DNA of 64,000 bases from Liopterus haemorrhoidalis (lineage: Eukaryota > Arthropoda > Insecta > Coleoptera > Dytiscidae), in the NCBI GenBank assembly GCA_963971575.1, contig OZ020616.1, forward strand, positions 24,459,120-24,523,119, given 5' to 3'. Positions 23,697 through 33,877 of the stretch are shown here, in pieces. Numbering within the stretch: the stretch's first letter is position 1; every line of letters starts with the position of its first letter. The translations under genes were made by a program, and so were the position numbers. Below the pieces are notes generated by a model. It was not told the DNA's origin. It made no database searches and saw only the letters and a program-made list of their open reading frames with translations.

Positions 23697-24085
23697 TAGA
23701 GGTCTGCACGGGCCTTTTGAACCACCTTTACCCGGCCCGGCCCGTTATGTTTCCAGTCCGGCACGACCCGAGCCGGAAAATATTAATACAATTATTGCAT
23801 CTACCCAGTCCGAACCCGACAAAATTTTAAATTCGGCCCGAATAAACCTCGTTAAAAAAATATTATGATACAAAAATTGCTTAGAATTTGTAATAATTAT
23901 AAAACTAGAAATTTAAAAAAAATATATATTTTTTAACGAAGGTTTAAAAATATATTATTTAAATGTATTATTGTTCTTATCCGGCCCGAGCCCGTATAAA
24001 AAACATGTCGGTCGGCCCGAACCCGGCCCTCGGGCCGGGTCTGGCCTGGGCCCACGGGCCAAGCTCGAGCCCGTGCAGACCTCTA
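23697..24085. mobile_element. hAT element with GC-rich ends (389 bp)
   Basis: The ends TAGAGGTCTGCACGGGC and its inverse are flanked by the 8-bp duplication TTCTGGAG (23689-23696 and 24086-24093). The terminal regions contain repeated 'cccgg' and 'ggccc' blocks, as in other hAT-type elements of this window (40375, 56674). The short frames here arise from those GC-rich repeats. Confidence 0.85.
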
Positions 24086-24093
24086 TTCTGGAG

Positions 24094-24580
24094 TATGGTG
24101 GTTATTCAGCTAAATATTTACTTACTAAAGAAAAAGTGCAGTTAATTTCTATAACTTTTCTGAACTAAACGTATTAACCAATCTTCAAAAAGATTTGCGT
24201 ACCATTTTAATCTCAGGTAGGTACTTTTTGCAGATATTATTATATCGTATTCTCCTGAAACGTGTAAAAACCAAATATGTGGCCGAAAAATAAAAAAACA
24301 GATGTATCCTCCAATTTTATTAATGACAATAGTGATTGAGGTGTACATTATACTAATTCAACTGAAATAAAATATATCTATTTACAGTACCAAGTGTATT
24401 TACAGTATTCATACTGTTTTTAAAGAATAATTTTATAAAAGTTCTTACCGTAATAAATGTAGATAATTTAAAAATTTTATATATTTTTTTGATATTATAC
24501 TCACTGATGATGGCGTTTATGTTTACAGTTTATGATTAGTTTTTACATGTATAAGCATTTTATTTGCTGAGTGTATAAGG
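24094..24580. other. A+T-rich stretch with a Helitron-like fragment
   Basis: 'cctccaattttattaat' near 24308 and the preceding 'aaaccaaatatg...ccgaaaaataaa' match the 5' terminal region of the Helitron-like element ending at 53148. Both termini are not present, so it is a fragment. Nothing else was recognised. Confidence 0.4.
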
Positions 24581-24582
24581 TC

Positions 24583-24713
24583 TGTTCGTAGAATTATTTA
24601 CAACGGTTTATTACCGTCACACGCAAGCGCTCACTAATTTAACACACTCCTAACTCCTACAAACTCTGCGCATTCTGCTGACGATAATAAACCGTTCGAA
24701 ATGACTTTACGAA
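24583..24713. repeat. Inverted repeat near the inner P end
   Basis: 'gttcgtagaattatttacaa' and 'cggtttattaccgtc' at 24583-24618 pair with the inverse of 24679-24713, with an intervening loop of about 60 bp. It may be a subterminal repeat of the P element or a separate small MITE; no duplication was found. Confidence 0.5.
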
Positions 24714-24720
24714 CTACTAA

Positions 24721-24816
24721 TTAGTTCGAATTTCTAACGTTATGCGCGGATCGCGGCTTACTAGCGTACAAACGCTGTGCCAGTTTTGCCCTATGGATTG
24801 AGAAGTCTTCCTATTA
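24721..24816 (-). repeat. Right inner terminal repeat of the P transposase unit
   Basis: This is the inverse of 16577-16672. Just to the right the sequence reads 'accacagattactac', which resembles the subterminal sequence of the outer right end ('cacagatta', inverted). The expected 10-11 terminal bases CATAGACAAAG are absent at this inner junction. Confidence 0.75.
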
Positions 24817-24951
24817 CCACAGATTACTACAGATGCGAAACTCCCCATTCTACTTTTCTTATCGCTTGCGCCATTTTGTTATTGGTGTTGTAAACAGTTA
24901 GTGTCAGTTAACGCGCGCTTTTAGTTTGCTTCATTTTTATTATTAATAAAA

Positions 24952-25972
24952 ATGGATAAAATTAAAGAATCAGTTGGTATTCGAGGACGAGGTGGTACTT
25001 GGTGTATGGTATGTGGATGTACTCCAATACAAAGCAGAAATTATATAGTTTTTTTGGACTACCGAATGAACCAGAGAGGTTAGAATATACCTACCTAGTG
25101 TTTTAGAATTTCATATAATTCTGATAATATTTTTATAGGTTTAGAACATGGCTACAAAAAGCTGGCAGAATGGATTTGCTTGATATGGATATTGGAAAAC
25201 GAAAGCATGTAAAAATCTGCTCATTGCATTTTGAGAACAGAATGTTTTTAAATGATTTAAAAAATAGGCTTCACACACATGCAGTCCCAACTTTGTTATT
25301 GCCAGCCAATGTTGTTTCAGGTATGGTTTCATATATTTTTGTCTTTGGGAAATAAATAAAACTTGAAATGGAAATTTTTAGAAATAACAGAAACTGATTC
25401 AAGTGAAACGAACATCATTTTCGGATGCAGAAATAGTCACAGATGTTGTGGGAGCAAAAATTAATGTTTTAGATGTTCAATATTTTCCTCCAAGCAAACC
25501 ATTAGGTAAAGTAGTTTCAAATATGAAATTTTAAATATAATTACTTAAATATAACCTCTAATACTAAGTATACATTTTTAGTGGTTTCAAGTTTGCCCGA
25601 TTATCAGCAGCCATCAACATCGAGAGCATCGTTTGATTTCCATAAAAATATTTCTGAATTGGATGCTGCAGTTCAAACCAGCAGAAAATTATCGTTTGGT
25701 ACTCCGCGAAAGAAGAAGTAACAGCAAAAAATCAAGAACCAACGGGCACAATTGTCTAGATTGGTAACGAGATCAGCATGTGAAGAAGACACGGTTAAAG
25801 AAGAACTTGTTTTACTTCAAAAACTGTGTTACAAATATTTTCCTAAATCATTGGCCGATGTTTTAAATGCACAGATTACGTTAATCGGAAAATCAAATAA
25901 GGGTTTTAGATACTCTGACAAATTTAAGCAATTTGCGTTAAATATATACTTTTTGGGGCCAAAAGTCTAAAA
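24952..25972 (+). pseudogene. Truncated P-type THAP protein gene (disrupted)
   Basis: The ATG at 24952 opens exon 1 (to 25078), followed by spliced exons 25139-25320, from about 25382 to about 25506, and from about 25582. Exon 1 supplies the first THAP cysteines (CMVCGC). Exon 2 supplies CSLHF and the AVPT box, so a whole THAP finger is encoded. Later comes a leucine-rich stretch and the conserved GFRYSDKFKQFAL...GPK block that ends the N-terminal domain of P transposases, then a stop at 25968-25970. Frame disruptions lie near 25041-25045 and 25400-25415, and a stop interrupts 25719-25721. The catalytic core is absent. It resembles internally deleted P derivatives whose DNA-binding products can repress transposition. 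It is only distantly similar to the intact enzyme. Confidence 0.7.
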
Positions 25973-26658
25973 ACAATGTATTATTATTATTTTGATTATG
26001 TTTATGTACGTCTATCCTATTTTGTAAGTAATAATAAATGTTAATATAGCTATAATAATTATACAAATAAATAAGCAAATATATATTTTGTATATTTCTC
26101 TTTTTTAATATTTTTACCTAATACCTGTTAAATCCTGGTTGTAACAAAAATTATATATAATTAAATATCCAACATTTACTACATATTTCTTACTTATTGT
26201 GTAACAAAACATAAAATAGAAGTTTTTGTTTAAAATTTATCTTTAAAATTCCCGCCCGACCAACACCAACGGCAAAATGGCAGCCGTGGTTGAAGGTCAC
26301 CAAATAATGCCCCGCTACTTCAAAGGTGCCGACGCTGAGTTGCGTATCTGCTAGTAGTACTAATCTGTGCTATTACTTTGTCTATGGCTGTCACTCTAGA
26401 AAAGGAAGTAACAAAAATATTTACTTCCACTATTTTCCAAATGAGAAACAATTTGTGAACTGTTAATAAATTTGGTGCTGTGGAAGTGATAATAACAAAC
26501 TAGTATTTATTAAACAAATTAAATAAAAAACAAACACTAAATTATAAAAATCCTTCTCGAACATAATTAAATATCTACCCGGGTAATTTTAATGCAGAAT
26601 TAGGGCAAGCGGTCTCAAATTCTGTACGCAGCTTTTCTAATACATTTTCACTGAACTT

Positions 26659-27259
26659 TCAGTGCCTGCTTTTGTTTTTAATCAATTTATTTAGGCAAGG
26701 AGTTTCTAACAGAGGTTTCGGTTCATACTGTTGTAAGACAGGTTTCTTAAAAGTAGACCACAGGCATTTTAAATCTGTGCTGGTTAATATTTCCATACTC
26801 AATATATTGTTTCTGGAACAAAAAGTAAAACCAACAGAAACCACACAAAAAAAAGATAAATCAAATATTTCACAATCAATCAATGCCCTGATCTTGGTTT
26901 CTTTCATTTTGGTTTGTTAACCACCTGGCACAAAATAATAGGATAGCTGAAATGTGTTTGCATGTAGTTCCTGCTTTACATGTGCAGGACATATTTAAAA
27001 CTTCAACATCATTACTAAATTTTAATTTCTCAGTGACTTCGTGAGGTGGTGTTCTCAAACTGCTTGTTTGTAAACATAACCCACATATGTCGACATGCTC
27101 ATCATTTTTGTCCAAAATTCCGCACAACATAAGATTTCCGGCGTTTAACAACTCTTCTCCTTCAACTACACACCTAGAAGAAGGTGTTGCACTTAAAAAA
27201 TTAAAATAATTTAATAAAGATAGCTGTTTATTATCCATTGCAAATCGATGATTTAACAT
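26659..27259 (-). CDS. SWIM zinc-finger protein carried by a transposon, copy B (two exons)
   Basis: Exon 1 is 27259-26925 and exon 2 is 26812-26659, with the same gt...ag intron as copy A. The predicted protein is about 162 aa and differs from copy A at only a few residues, such as LI/FN in the N-terminal part, G/E before KLKF and D/N after KFS. The SWIM motif CTCKAGTTCKH is intact. The TGA that ends exon 2 is shared with copy A, so it predates the split of the copies. The gene is divergent to Ste24, with about 350 bp between the two start codons. Confidence 0.55.
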
Positions 27260-27348
27260 GTAAACAAATATGGACAACTTTCACATTACTCGTTTCAATC
27301 AGCTGTTCACAGCGCTCGTAGCGCCGCCATCGGGCATTGTTGTATCCA

Positions 27349-27605
27349 ATAAGTTCACTATTTGACATAACCCTTAACTGTTTAAACTGTAACTAAATTT
27401 TATTATCTTGTGTAGTTATAGTGTATAATCAATAAAAATTGTAATATTTAATTATTTTTTTTAAATATTAACAGTTGACAATAATTTAAAGTATTCAAAA
27501 ATAACCGTTGATCGAATGCTGCACGCACCGTATCATTATCTACAGATGCTGTAGTTAATAAATTAAAGATCTAACTGAGTTTGTATTATATAAATCAAGT
27601 ACAAA
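27349..27605 (+). promoter_or_regulatory. Proximal upstream region of Ste24
   Basis: These 257 bp lie between the edge of SWIM element B and the Ste24 ATG. They are A+T-rich, with no TATA box picked confidently. The 5' UTR probably ends with 'aagtacaaa' just before the ATG. If the promoter is compact it is wholly here; otherwise the 11-kb insertion has displaced upstream elements. Confidence 0.4.
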
Positions 27606-29184
27606 ATGAGTGTTAACGGTTTTACAGACTTATCCGATTCACTAAAAGTACAATACAGTATTTTGACGATTTTGTGGTTAGAATTTCTTTGGGAGTTTTA
27701 CTTAGCATTTCGTCAGGTATTTAAACAAATTTAGCTTATCCACTTGCCGTTCCTAGTGACACAATATTTTCTAGAAGATAACACAATCTAAAAACCAAAT
27801 TAGGTTAGGTTTAGTTGGTGAATATTTAGTAACAGAAACTAAAAGGCTCGAATTAGGGGTAATAAGTTTTCGAACTTAACACATTTACCAGTCTTCTAGA
27901 TAATGTTGCGTACCTTGGAACGTTAGAGTTTACCCATCATTTATATAACCAGTTCTAATTTATATATTTTATTTTCAGCATAGGTTAACTAAAAATACAA
28001 CCTGCGTACCAACAGAACTTGAAAAAGTAATAACACAAGAAACATTTGATAGAGCCAGACTTTACAGTTTAGATAAAAGCAGTTTTTCAATAGTAAAAGA
28101 TTTATATTCCATTATATTATCATCTATAGTCATATACTATGGATTTTTCTATGAATTTTGGGTGTTAGCTGCTCGTTTAAGTCCATGGAAAAATGAAATA
28201 GCATATAGTTGTGTGTGGCTGTTAGTTCTAAACACAATATCTACAATAATAGGACTACCGTTTTCAATTTATCACACATTTATACTTGAAGAACGATATG
28301 GTTTTAATAAGCAAACTGCTGGATTTTTTATTAAAGATAAATTAAAGGGATTTGGGTTAGCACAAGCTTTAAGTGTCCCAATATCAGCATTTGCCATTTT
28401 TATCGTTCAGATCGGTGGTAACTATTTCTTTATTTGGTTGTGGTTAATGGTTGGGGTTGTAACTTTAATTTTACTAACCATCTACCCTGCTTATATTGCT
28501 CCGTTGTTTGACACATACACACCTTTACCTGAAGGTGAATTACGAAAATCAATCGAAAACTTAGCTGCTGAGTTAAAGTTTCCATTAGGACAATTGTACG
28601 TTGTTGAAGGTTCAAAACGATCAGCACATAGTAATGCTTACTTCTATGGATTGTTTCGTGAAAAACGTATAGTTCTTTTCGATACTTTATTCCCGAAAGA
28701 AAATAAAGGTGGTTGCCAAAATGATGAAATTGTTGCTGTACTGTCGCATGAACTTGGTCATTGGTACCACAATCACATCAACAAAAATCTCATAATCATG
28801 CAAATCAATCTCTTTTTGATGTTTAGCGCCTTCGCTTTAATGTTTACCTATGATCCTCTATATACCTCGTTAGGTTTTCCACCTGACATAAAGCCTATTT
28901 TAGTAGGTTTAATATCAGTCGTTCAATTTGTAATGGCTCCATACAACACTATTGTTAGTTTCATGTTAACGATTTTATCAAGACGATTTGAATTCCAAGC
29001 TGATGCATTTGCCGTTTCGTTAGGTAGAAGCGAACCTTTAAAACGAGCTCTAGTTAACTTGCATAATGACAATTTATCTTTTCCTGTTTATGATACATTA
29101 TATTCTTGTTGGCACTTATCACATCCGCCTTTGTTAGAAAGAATTAATGCTATGAAAGTTTGTAAGTCTATGAAGAAAGAATAA
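27606..29184 (+). CDS. Ste24: CAAX prenyl protease 1 (Ste24/ZMPSTE24 family)
   Basis: This ER and inner-nuclear-membrane zinc protease removes the last three residues of prenylated CAAX proteins; the mammalian homologue also matures lamin A. Exons are 27606-27716 and 27979-29184, split by a 262-bp gt...ag intron in phase 0. The product is 438 aa, slightly shorter than typical family members. HELGH (residues 294-298) gives two zinc ligands and the catalytic Glu; FEFQAD (Glu near 375) gives the third ligand. HPPLLERI lies near the C-terminus. About seven hydrophobic segments are visible, near 17-35, 75-98, 112-135, 169-187, 189-210, 308-326 and 345-360. The exon 1 ATG is preferred to an internal GTG at 28162 because upstream residues match the family. 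No lesions are seen; a SWIM transposon sits just upstream. Confidence 0.95.
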
Positions 29185-29253
29185 TTTTTTTGTATGAGAT
29201 TGTATGAAAAGTATCGTACTATATGTAATTTGATGTATTTGTGAAAATTAAAC

Positions 29254-29259
29254 AATAAA
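29254..29259 (+). terminator. Polyadenylation signal of Ste24
   Basis: AATAAA lies about 70 bp after the Ste24 stop and is followed by a T-rich stretch. A second AATAAA near 29402 could give a longer 3' end. Confidence 0.55.
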
Positions 29260-30058
29260 ACGTTCATTTTCTTTTGTCATGATTTTTTTATAAAAAAATT
29301 ATGTTATGTAACGATATTTATGTAAGATGTTTGTATTTTGGTGTTAAAATTGTAAATAACACTGTAATATAGCACCTTAAAGTCAAGGTGTAGACTAGAA
29401 AAATAAAACTGAACTACCAAAATTTGAAACAACTGTTTAGAAAAGGACATATTGCCTTATCATTCTTTTAAACCCTGTTCAAAACCATAAGCGCGGTAAG
29501 GCAAACACAAGTTATATCATGTTTGCTTGCATTGCGTGAATCTAACAAATGAAGAGACAAGGAGAAGGATGAAAACAGAAAAATATGCCATAAATTGCAA
29601 AGAAGAAAAGACATTAGTGTAGTATGGGCATGCCATGACTTCAAATGATACTCCATGCCACAGAGTACAGTATCCAAGCATTGCATTCATGCTCCATGCA
29701 TTTTTAAGTAAAAAGTACAGAATATAGGGAAATACTTAAAAAACTCAACGTCACTGCGGTCAATTTTTAACTTCGCTAGAGGATATTAAAATTTGTGCTT
29801 TCAAGTTAAAATTATAGAAGAAAATATGAACGGTATAGATGCAAAAGTCGCTGTTTGGTAAATTTTAAGTTTTGAGATAAAGCAGAAAATTGTTTTAGGT
29901 CAAGTGTTCTGTCATATAACTTTAAAATTCTGGTTAATAGATATCAATGTGTATGTAGAACGGACCAATACCAGTGTTTTGCCTCATTTTATGAAAAACA
30001 AGCTCAAATTTCAATTTAAAAAAAGCAAACAGTGACTTTTGTATCTTACATATTATAC
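29260..30058. other. Intergenic stretch downstream of Ste24
   Basis: Nothing beyond the possible Ste24 3' UTR is recognised. Small frames such as 29468-29686 (minus) show no protein features. Confidence 0.4.
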
Positions 30059-30099
30059 AGTCTGTTCCTAACGGTTAAGCGGAACTTAATTTTGCAACC
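30059..30099 (+). mobile_element. Left-end fragment of the CAGTCTGTT MITE family
   Basis: The first 41 bp of the family (CAGTCTGTTCCTAACGGTTA onward) are present and then cut by the TA-flanked element starting at 30102. Confidence 0.6.
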
Positions 30100-30220
30100 T
30101 ATGGTCTATTTCAAAGTAGAAATAAGTATATAGCGCTGCGAACCGAGTACGATTTACACTGGACAAATACAGTATAGCGGGAAATTTAAAATAAGTTACA
30201 ACTAGGGCATGGGCGTAGTA

Positions 30221-30420
30221 ATAATAATAATAATAATACTTTATTTAGTATACCAAAGGTTTCACTTCGTCATTACAATATACACATATGTACTATAAAG
30301 ATGTTAAAATATAAAACTATATAATTAAAGTACAGTAGGTTTACATATAAAAAAAAATAAATAAATAAAATGTTTAAAAATAATAATAATAATAATAGTA
30401 ATAATGACTTAGGTGGCCTC
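30221..30420. mobile_element. Insertion with poly(AAT) runs at both ends
   Basis: Two AAT-repeat runs bracket about 200 bp absent from sister copies, which read 'gggcgtag' directly into 'caactggg'. 'ggcgtag' at the left and 'ctcgtag' at the right suggest a short duplication of the junction. The AAT runs resemble tails of insect SINE or LINE copies, but no RT or tRNA-like part was seen. Confidence 0.4.
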
Positions 30421-30607
30421 GTAGTAACTGGGTTAGCAAGTGATTTTTTTTTTTTAATGTGAAAATGGTTAATAGGATATTGAAATAAACAAGGCAGATA
30501 TTAAATACACTTATTTATACGACATAAATTCAGTTTAATGGGAAATTTCAAAAATTTTAAAAATGATGTACTATATATAACAAAAGAGATTTGCTAAAAG
30601 AGTTTAA

Positions 30608-30866
30608 GGCCCGGTTTTTCCACCTTCAGATAAAGTTCCAGGTAACTATCTGACAGATAAGGTTATTTTTAACTTCATCTATTGAGTAAATGTCATCCCT
30701 TCTTTCTATACAAATGTATCTATCAGATAGTTATCTAACGGATAATGAGACTGACGTATTGAATTCACTGACTGGTATTGACATTTATTTAGCAGATGAA
30801 GTTACAAATAACCTTATCTGTTAGATAGTTACCTGGAACTTTATCTGAAGGTGGAAAGACCGGGCC
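30608..30866. mobile_element. PIF/Harbinger-like MITE (259 bp)
   Basis: The ends GGCCCGGTTTTTCCACCTTC and the inverse of GGCCCGGTCTTTCCACCTTC pair for over 60 bp. TAA is duplicated (30605-30607 and 30867-30869). No coding capacity. A related right end, 'ggaaataccgggcc', lies near 42047. Confidence 0.85.
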
Positions 30867-31201
30867 TAAATAAAGCAATAAAACAAACAATATATCTTCA
30901 GAGCTAAATTTTCTTATTTAAATAATTTTTGTAAATAAAAATTAAAAATATATGAATCTATGAAGGTCTAAAAATTATATCAATAACTTCTTCTTTGGGC
31001 ACAATCAGCTGGGCTGTCTTTTGGCCTCACATTAGTCCTCTTTCTTGATCTCTTAATTTTTTCTTAATTGTCAAGTGTCAAAAAATATTTATATGTCAGA
31101 TAACCTAAAAAATATATAACTGCGTAAAAACAAATTACATGGAGAATGTTCTCCATAAAATCTAAGCCAATAATATAAATAAAAGTCTAATTATGTAAAT
31201 A

Positions 31202-31609
31202 AAGTCTGTTCCACACGGTTAGGCGGAACTAGATTTTGCAATCTAGTTACTTTCATTGTTTAAATCATGCTTTTCGGCCGTTTTGTTTAAGCTTTGTAAA
31301 TCATACTTGCAATAAACATTTTTTGGTTAAGGTTAATATCATTTTAAAATGTCATTTTCTTTATATTTTGATTTTTTGTGTCATTCTTAATACAAATATC
31401 CCATTTATTTATTTTTTTGTCATTAAAATACGTAAGAAAAATAATTTAATTTTGACATATGTCATTCGTTTCCATGGTTTCATTGTTGGAATTTTAAATT
31501 TTGACATTCCAACGTGAAAAATGAAATAACCCAAGCAAGGTCCCTTCTCGTGACAACCTAAAAGAACTAAATTCCTATTTAGTTCCGCTTAACCGTTTGG
31601 AACAGACTG
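31202..31609 (+). mobile_element. TA-flanked MITE, Tc1/mariner type, copy 3 (408 bp)
   Basis: This is a full-length copy of the family of 6491-6897, with TA on both sides (31200-31201 and 31610-31611). The first base is A instead of C. The frame at 31236-31517 is chance; the other copies do not preserve it. Confidence 0.85.
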
Positions 31610-31611
31610 TA

Positions 31612-32601
31612 AATAGCGAGGTTTGCAACTGATTTTAATGAAATATGAGAGGACATAAACTTGTCTTATAAGTTTATTATTTATTGTAGGAAGGAATTAT
31701 AATACAAAGTAAAGTATACAACATTTTTAAAAAATAACAAATAGCTGGAAAAATACTTTTTGGTCGACCATATCATAAAAAGTTCTTTTTTATCATCTAG
31801 TAGGCCAATTAGCTTATTTTTTTGGCCGCTGGATGCTAGAAAAAGTTATTTCAAGTAAATTTCCTCAAAAAGCTTTTTGTCCCACCAGAAAATAATGTCA
31901 CGAGCCGCCACTGCAGATACTTGCGTTTTATATGATTAAATGGAAACAGGTGCGACCCAAAGGGAGAGCGCTCAAGGATTTACTGCATTCATTGAGCCCA
32001 AAAAAAAAATTTGACTTCTGAGCCACCCCTAGAAACAAGAAAAAAAAAAAAGGGTGCGCAACTGAATAGAAATATATATAGAAATTATTTTGCAGGATTG
32101 TAGTTCAATTTAAAGGTTTTTTTTATGGGCAGCCCACGATTTTATTTTTCATATTATCAAGATGCGATAGCCCAAAAAAATTTTTTGTGACTTTTTAGTG
32201 CATATTTAGGATGAAATTGGGTAATTTAAAAAGCTTTTTTTTACAAAATTATTACATGTTGAATCCAATGTTTTTCAAATATTTTCTTGCTCTAGCATAC
32301 GTGTCTGACAATAATAATAAAAATAAATATTGCCGATTAATTGTCCAAAATGGTCGATAACCGATTATCTACTGATTAGTCGGTAACCCTAATTACTGTT
32401 TTGGAGATGGAGTGAACTTGTTTTCTTTATATTGACTTTGAATAATTTTGACTCGACGGAAGACTGTAATCGAATGTTTCTTTTCCTTGATGACAGTAAA
32501 TTTTATATACGTTTGAAATATGACATGTCTATTTAGCATTTAATTTTCCCGTAAGAATTGGGAACGGATAGACAATGTTCCTGAAATTGTAATATGAATA
32601 C
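31612..32601. other. Stretch with isolated hAT-type ends
   Basis: 'cacgagccgccactg' ending near 31913 matches the common hAT terminus CAGTGGCGGCTCGTG in inverse. 'gtcggtaaccctaa' near 32381 resembles another hAT terminus. Neither has a partner or duplication in this interval, so they are probably truncated copies. No gene is recognised. Confidence 0.4.
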
Positions 32602-32835
32602 TATGGTCTATTTCAAAGTAGAAAAATGTGTGTAAGAAGATAGGAGCTGTTTGTCCTTGCTTCGGATTGGTTTAGATCGTCATCCCTACTACACTGTTAA
32701 AATATTGTTTTTAGTCCAAGTTGACAGATCAGGGACGTAGCCAGGATTTCAGCTTGGAGGGAGGCAAAAATATTCTTAATTGGTCGGTATGATCTTAATT
32801 ACATGGCTTGGGTAGAAAATAACAGCGTTCTAGGT

Positions 32836-33877
32836 CAGAGGTCGGCAACCATTCAGTGACAAAGAGCCAAATCTATATTGAAAAAAAACATTTACATGGA
32901 AGAGGTGCTAAAAAATATATGCTATATTTAAGAAAAAAACGTAAAAATTGTTTATTTGTTTTGAAATAATCAAGTATTACATTAAATTAATATTTACTTA
33001 TACATTTAATTTGTGATACCTATTGTAGTTGCCAATATAATAATTTTTTTAATGGGACGATTGCTCCTGTATAATGTTCTATAAGACTTCAATATTTGGT
33101 GAATATTCAGTAATCTTTAACTTAAGGCAGCACTCTAGTTTCAGGTCAGTAAGATTACTTCTTAACACTTATTAATTTTATATGTGAAAAGATTTGCTTA
33201 CAGTAATATGTGGATCCGAAAATTGTCAGTAGCCCAAAAGCATAATTTTTTAAAAGATTGAACGATTCTGGAAGACGGTACCAAGCTTCGAAAAGAACTT
33301 TATCTACATTTTGAAGATTGCGAATTTCGGTCCACTTATGCTGGGAAGATAAAATTCACTTTTTTCTTTCTAAATTTTCCAGTTCAGAATTAAGTTTTAA
33401 GAATATGTAATTCCATAAACTTTTGGCTTTCAAATCCATTAATTGAAAGTGATAAATGTAATTGCTACATATCTACTTCAATTGGTTTTGTCAAAAAAGC
33501 TAGTGCAGCTTTATATTTTCTAAACTCTTTAAATCTATCTCGAAAAGCATGTTAACAATAGTTTGTGCAAAAAAAAATTTACAGTAATAACATGTTTTTG
33601 TAAATTAATGAAATGTAAAAATATTTTTGCACGTGAATCATTCACAAATACAGATAACTTTTTTTCGAAACAAATAACTTCTTCTAAAAGGGAATATGCA
33701 GTAGTTCGGGGAATTACCGGGCGTGAATTGCACCGTAAAACATTCTGAAAAATACAAAACCTGTATAGTACAGGCAGAAAGTTGAAAATTAAAAAACAGA
33801 TTATATTAAAATAAAAACCAGCCAATTTTCAAAGAGCCACAAAATTTTCTAAAAGAGCCGCAGGTTGCCGACCCCTG
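32836..33877 (-). mobile_element. hAT transposon remnant (1,042 bp)
   Basis: The ends CAGAGGTCGGCAACC and the inverse of CAGGGGTCGGCAACC are flanked by an 8-bp duplication TTCTAGGT (32828-32835 and 33878-33885). The interior encodes the C-terminal part of a hAT transposase on the minus strand. The N-terminal half is gone, so the copy is internally deleted. Confidence 0.9.
33140..33790 (-). pseudogene. hAT transposase C-terminal remnant
   Basis: Reading the minus strand, LLEEVICFEKKL is followed by RFKEFRKYKAALAFL in another frame. Near 33300-33160 comes FGSTYYCKQIFSHIK, the hydrophobic-plus-Cys block of the hAT C-terminal dimerisation region. The order matches hAT proteins of the lineage that gave GTF2I-repeat-domain-like genes, from motif recall. 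At least one stop and two frame changes separate the blocks, so no product is expected. Confidence 0.75.

Larger units (their letters stand above)
16564..26386. mobile_element. Composite P-superfamily transposon (9.8 kb)
   Basis: Perfect 13-bp ends CATAGACAAAGTA and TACTTTGTCTATG are flanked by an 8-bp duplication GCTGTCAC (16556-16563 and 26387-26394). Copy A of the SWIM element gives the empty site. Eight-bp duplications and THAP transposases are hallmarks of the P superfamily. Inside is a second inverted pair of about 97 bp (16577-16672 with 24721-24816) bounding the intact transposase unit. To its right, 24817-26386 holds a truncated THAP gene. Either two related P elements are fused with their inner ends lost, or one landed within the first 13 bp of the other. 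Further insertions lie inside: 17131-17643, 17695-18320, 18624-18814 and 23697-24085. Confidence 0.85.
16320..27348 (-). mobile_element. SWIM-gene inverted-repeat element, copy B, split by a P-type insertion
   Basis: The piece at 16320-16563 is the right portion of the element in reverse. The piece at 26387-27348 carries the gene and the left end. Ends TGGGCTCAACA at 16320 and, inverted, TGGATACAACA at 27348 match copy A, with AT on both sides. After subtracting the P insertion and its 8-bp duplication, the length is 1,198 bp, identical to copy A. The right edge is about 257 bp upstream of the Ste24 start codon. Confidence 0.75.
30102..31199 (+). mobile_element. TA-flanked element with TGGTCTATTTC ends, copy 2 (right end lost)
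   Basis: TGGTCTATTTCAAAGTAGAA starts after a TA at 30100-30101. The interior matches the inverted copy at 32604-34739 and partly the one at 11339-11928. It is interrupted by 30221-30420 and 30608-30866. The right terminus is missing; a MITE begins directly at 31202. No coding sequence is seen. Confidence 0.6.

Noticed and set aside
28162..29184. Ste24 beginning at an internal GTG as a 340-aa protein
   Set aside because: Upstream sequence in the same exon and a further exon with a proper ATG and splice sites add 98 residues that match the family's N-terminus.
31236..31517. 93-aa protein inside a MITE
   Set aside because: The other copies of the MITE do not preserve the frame.
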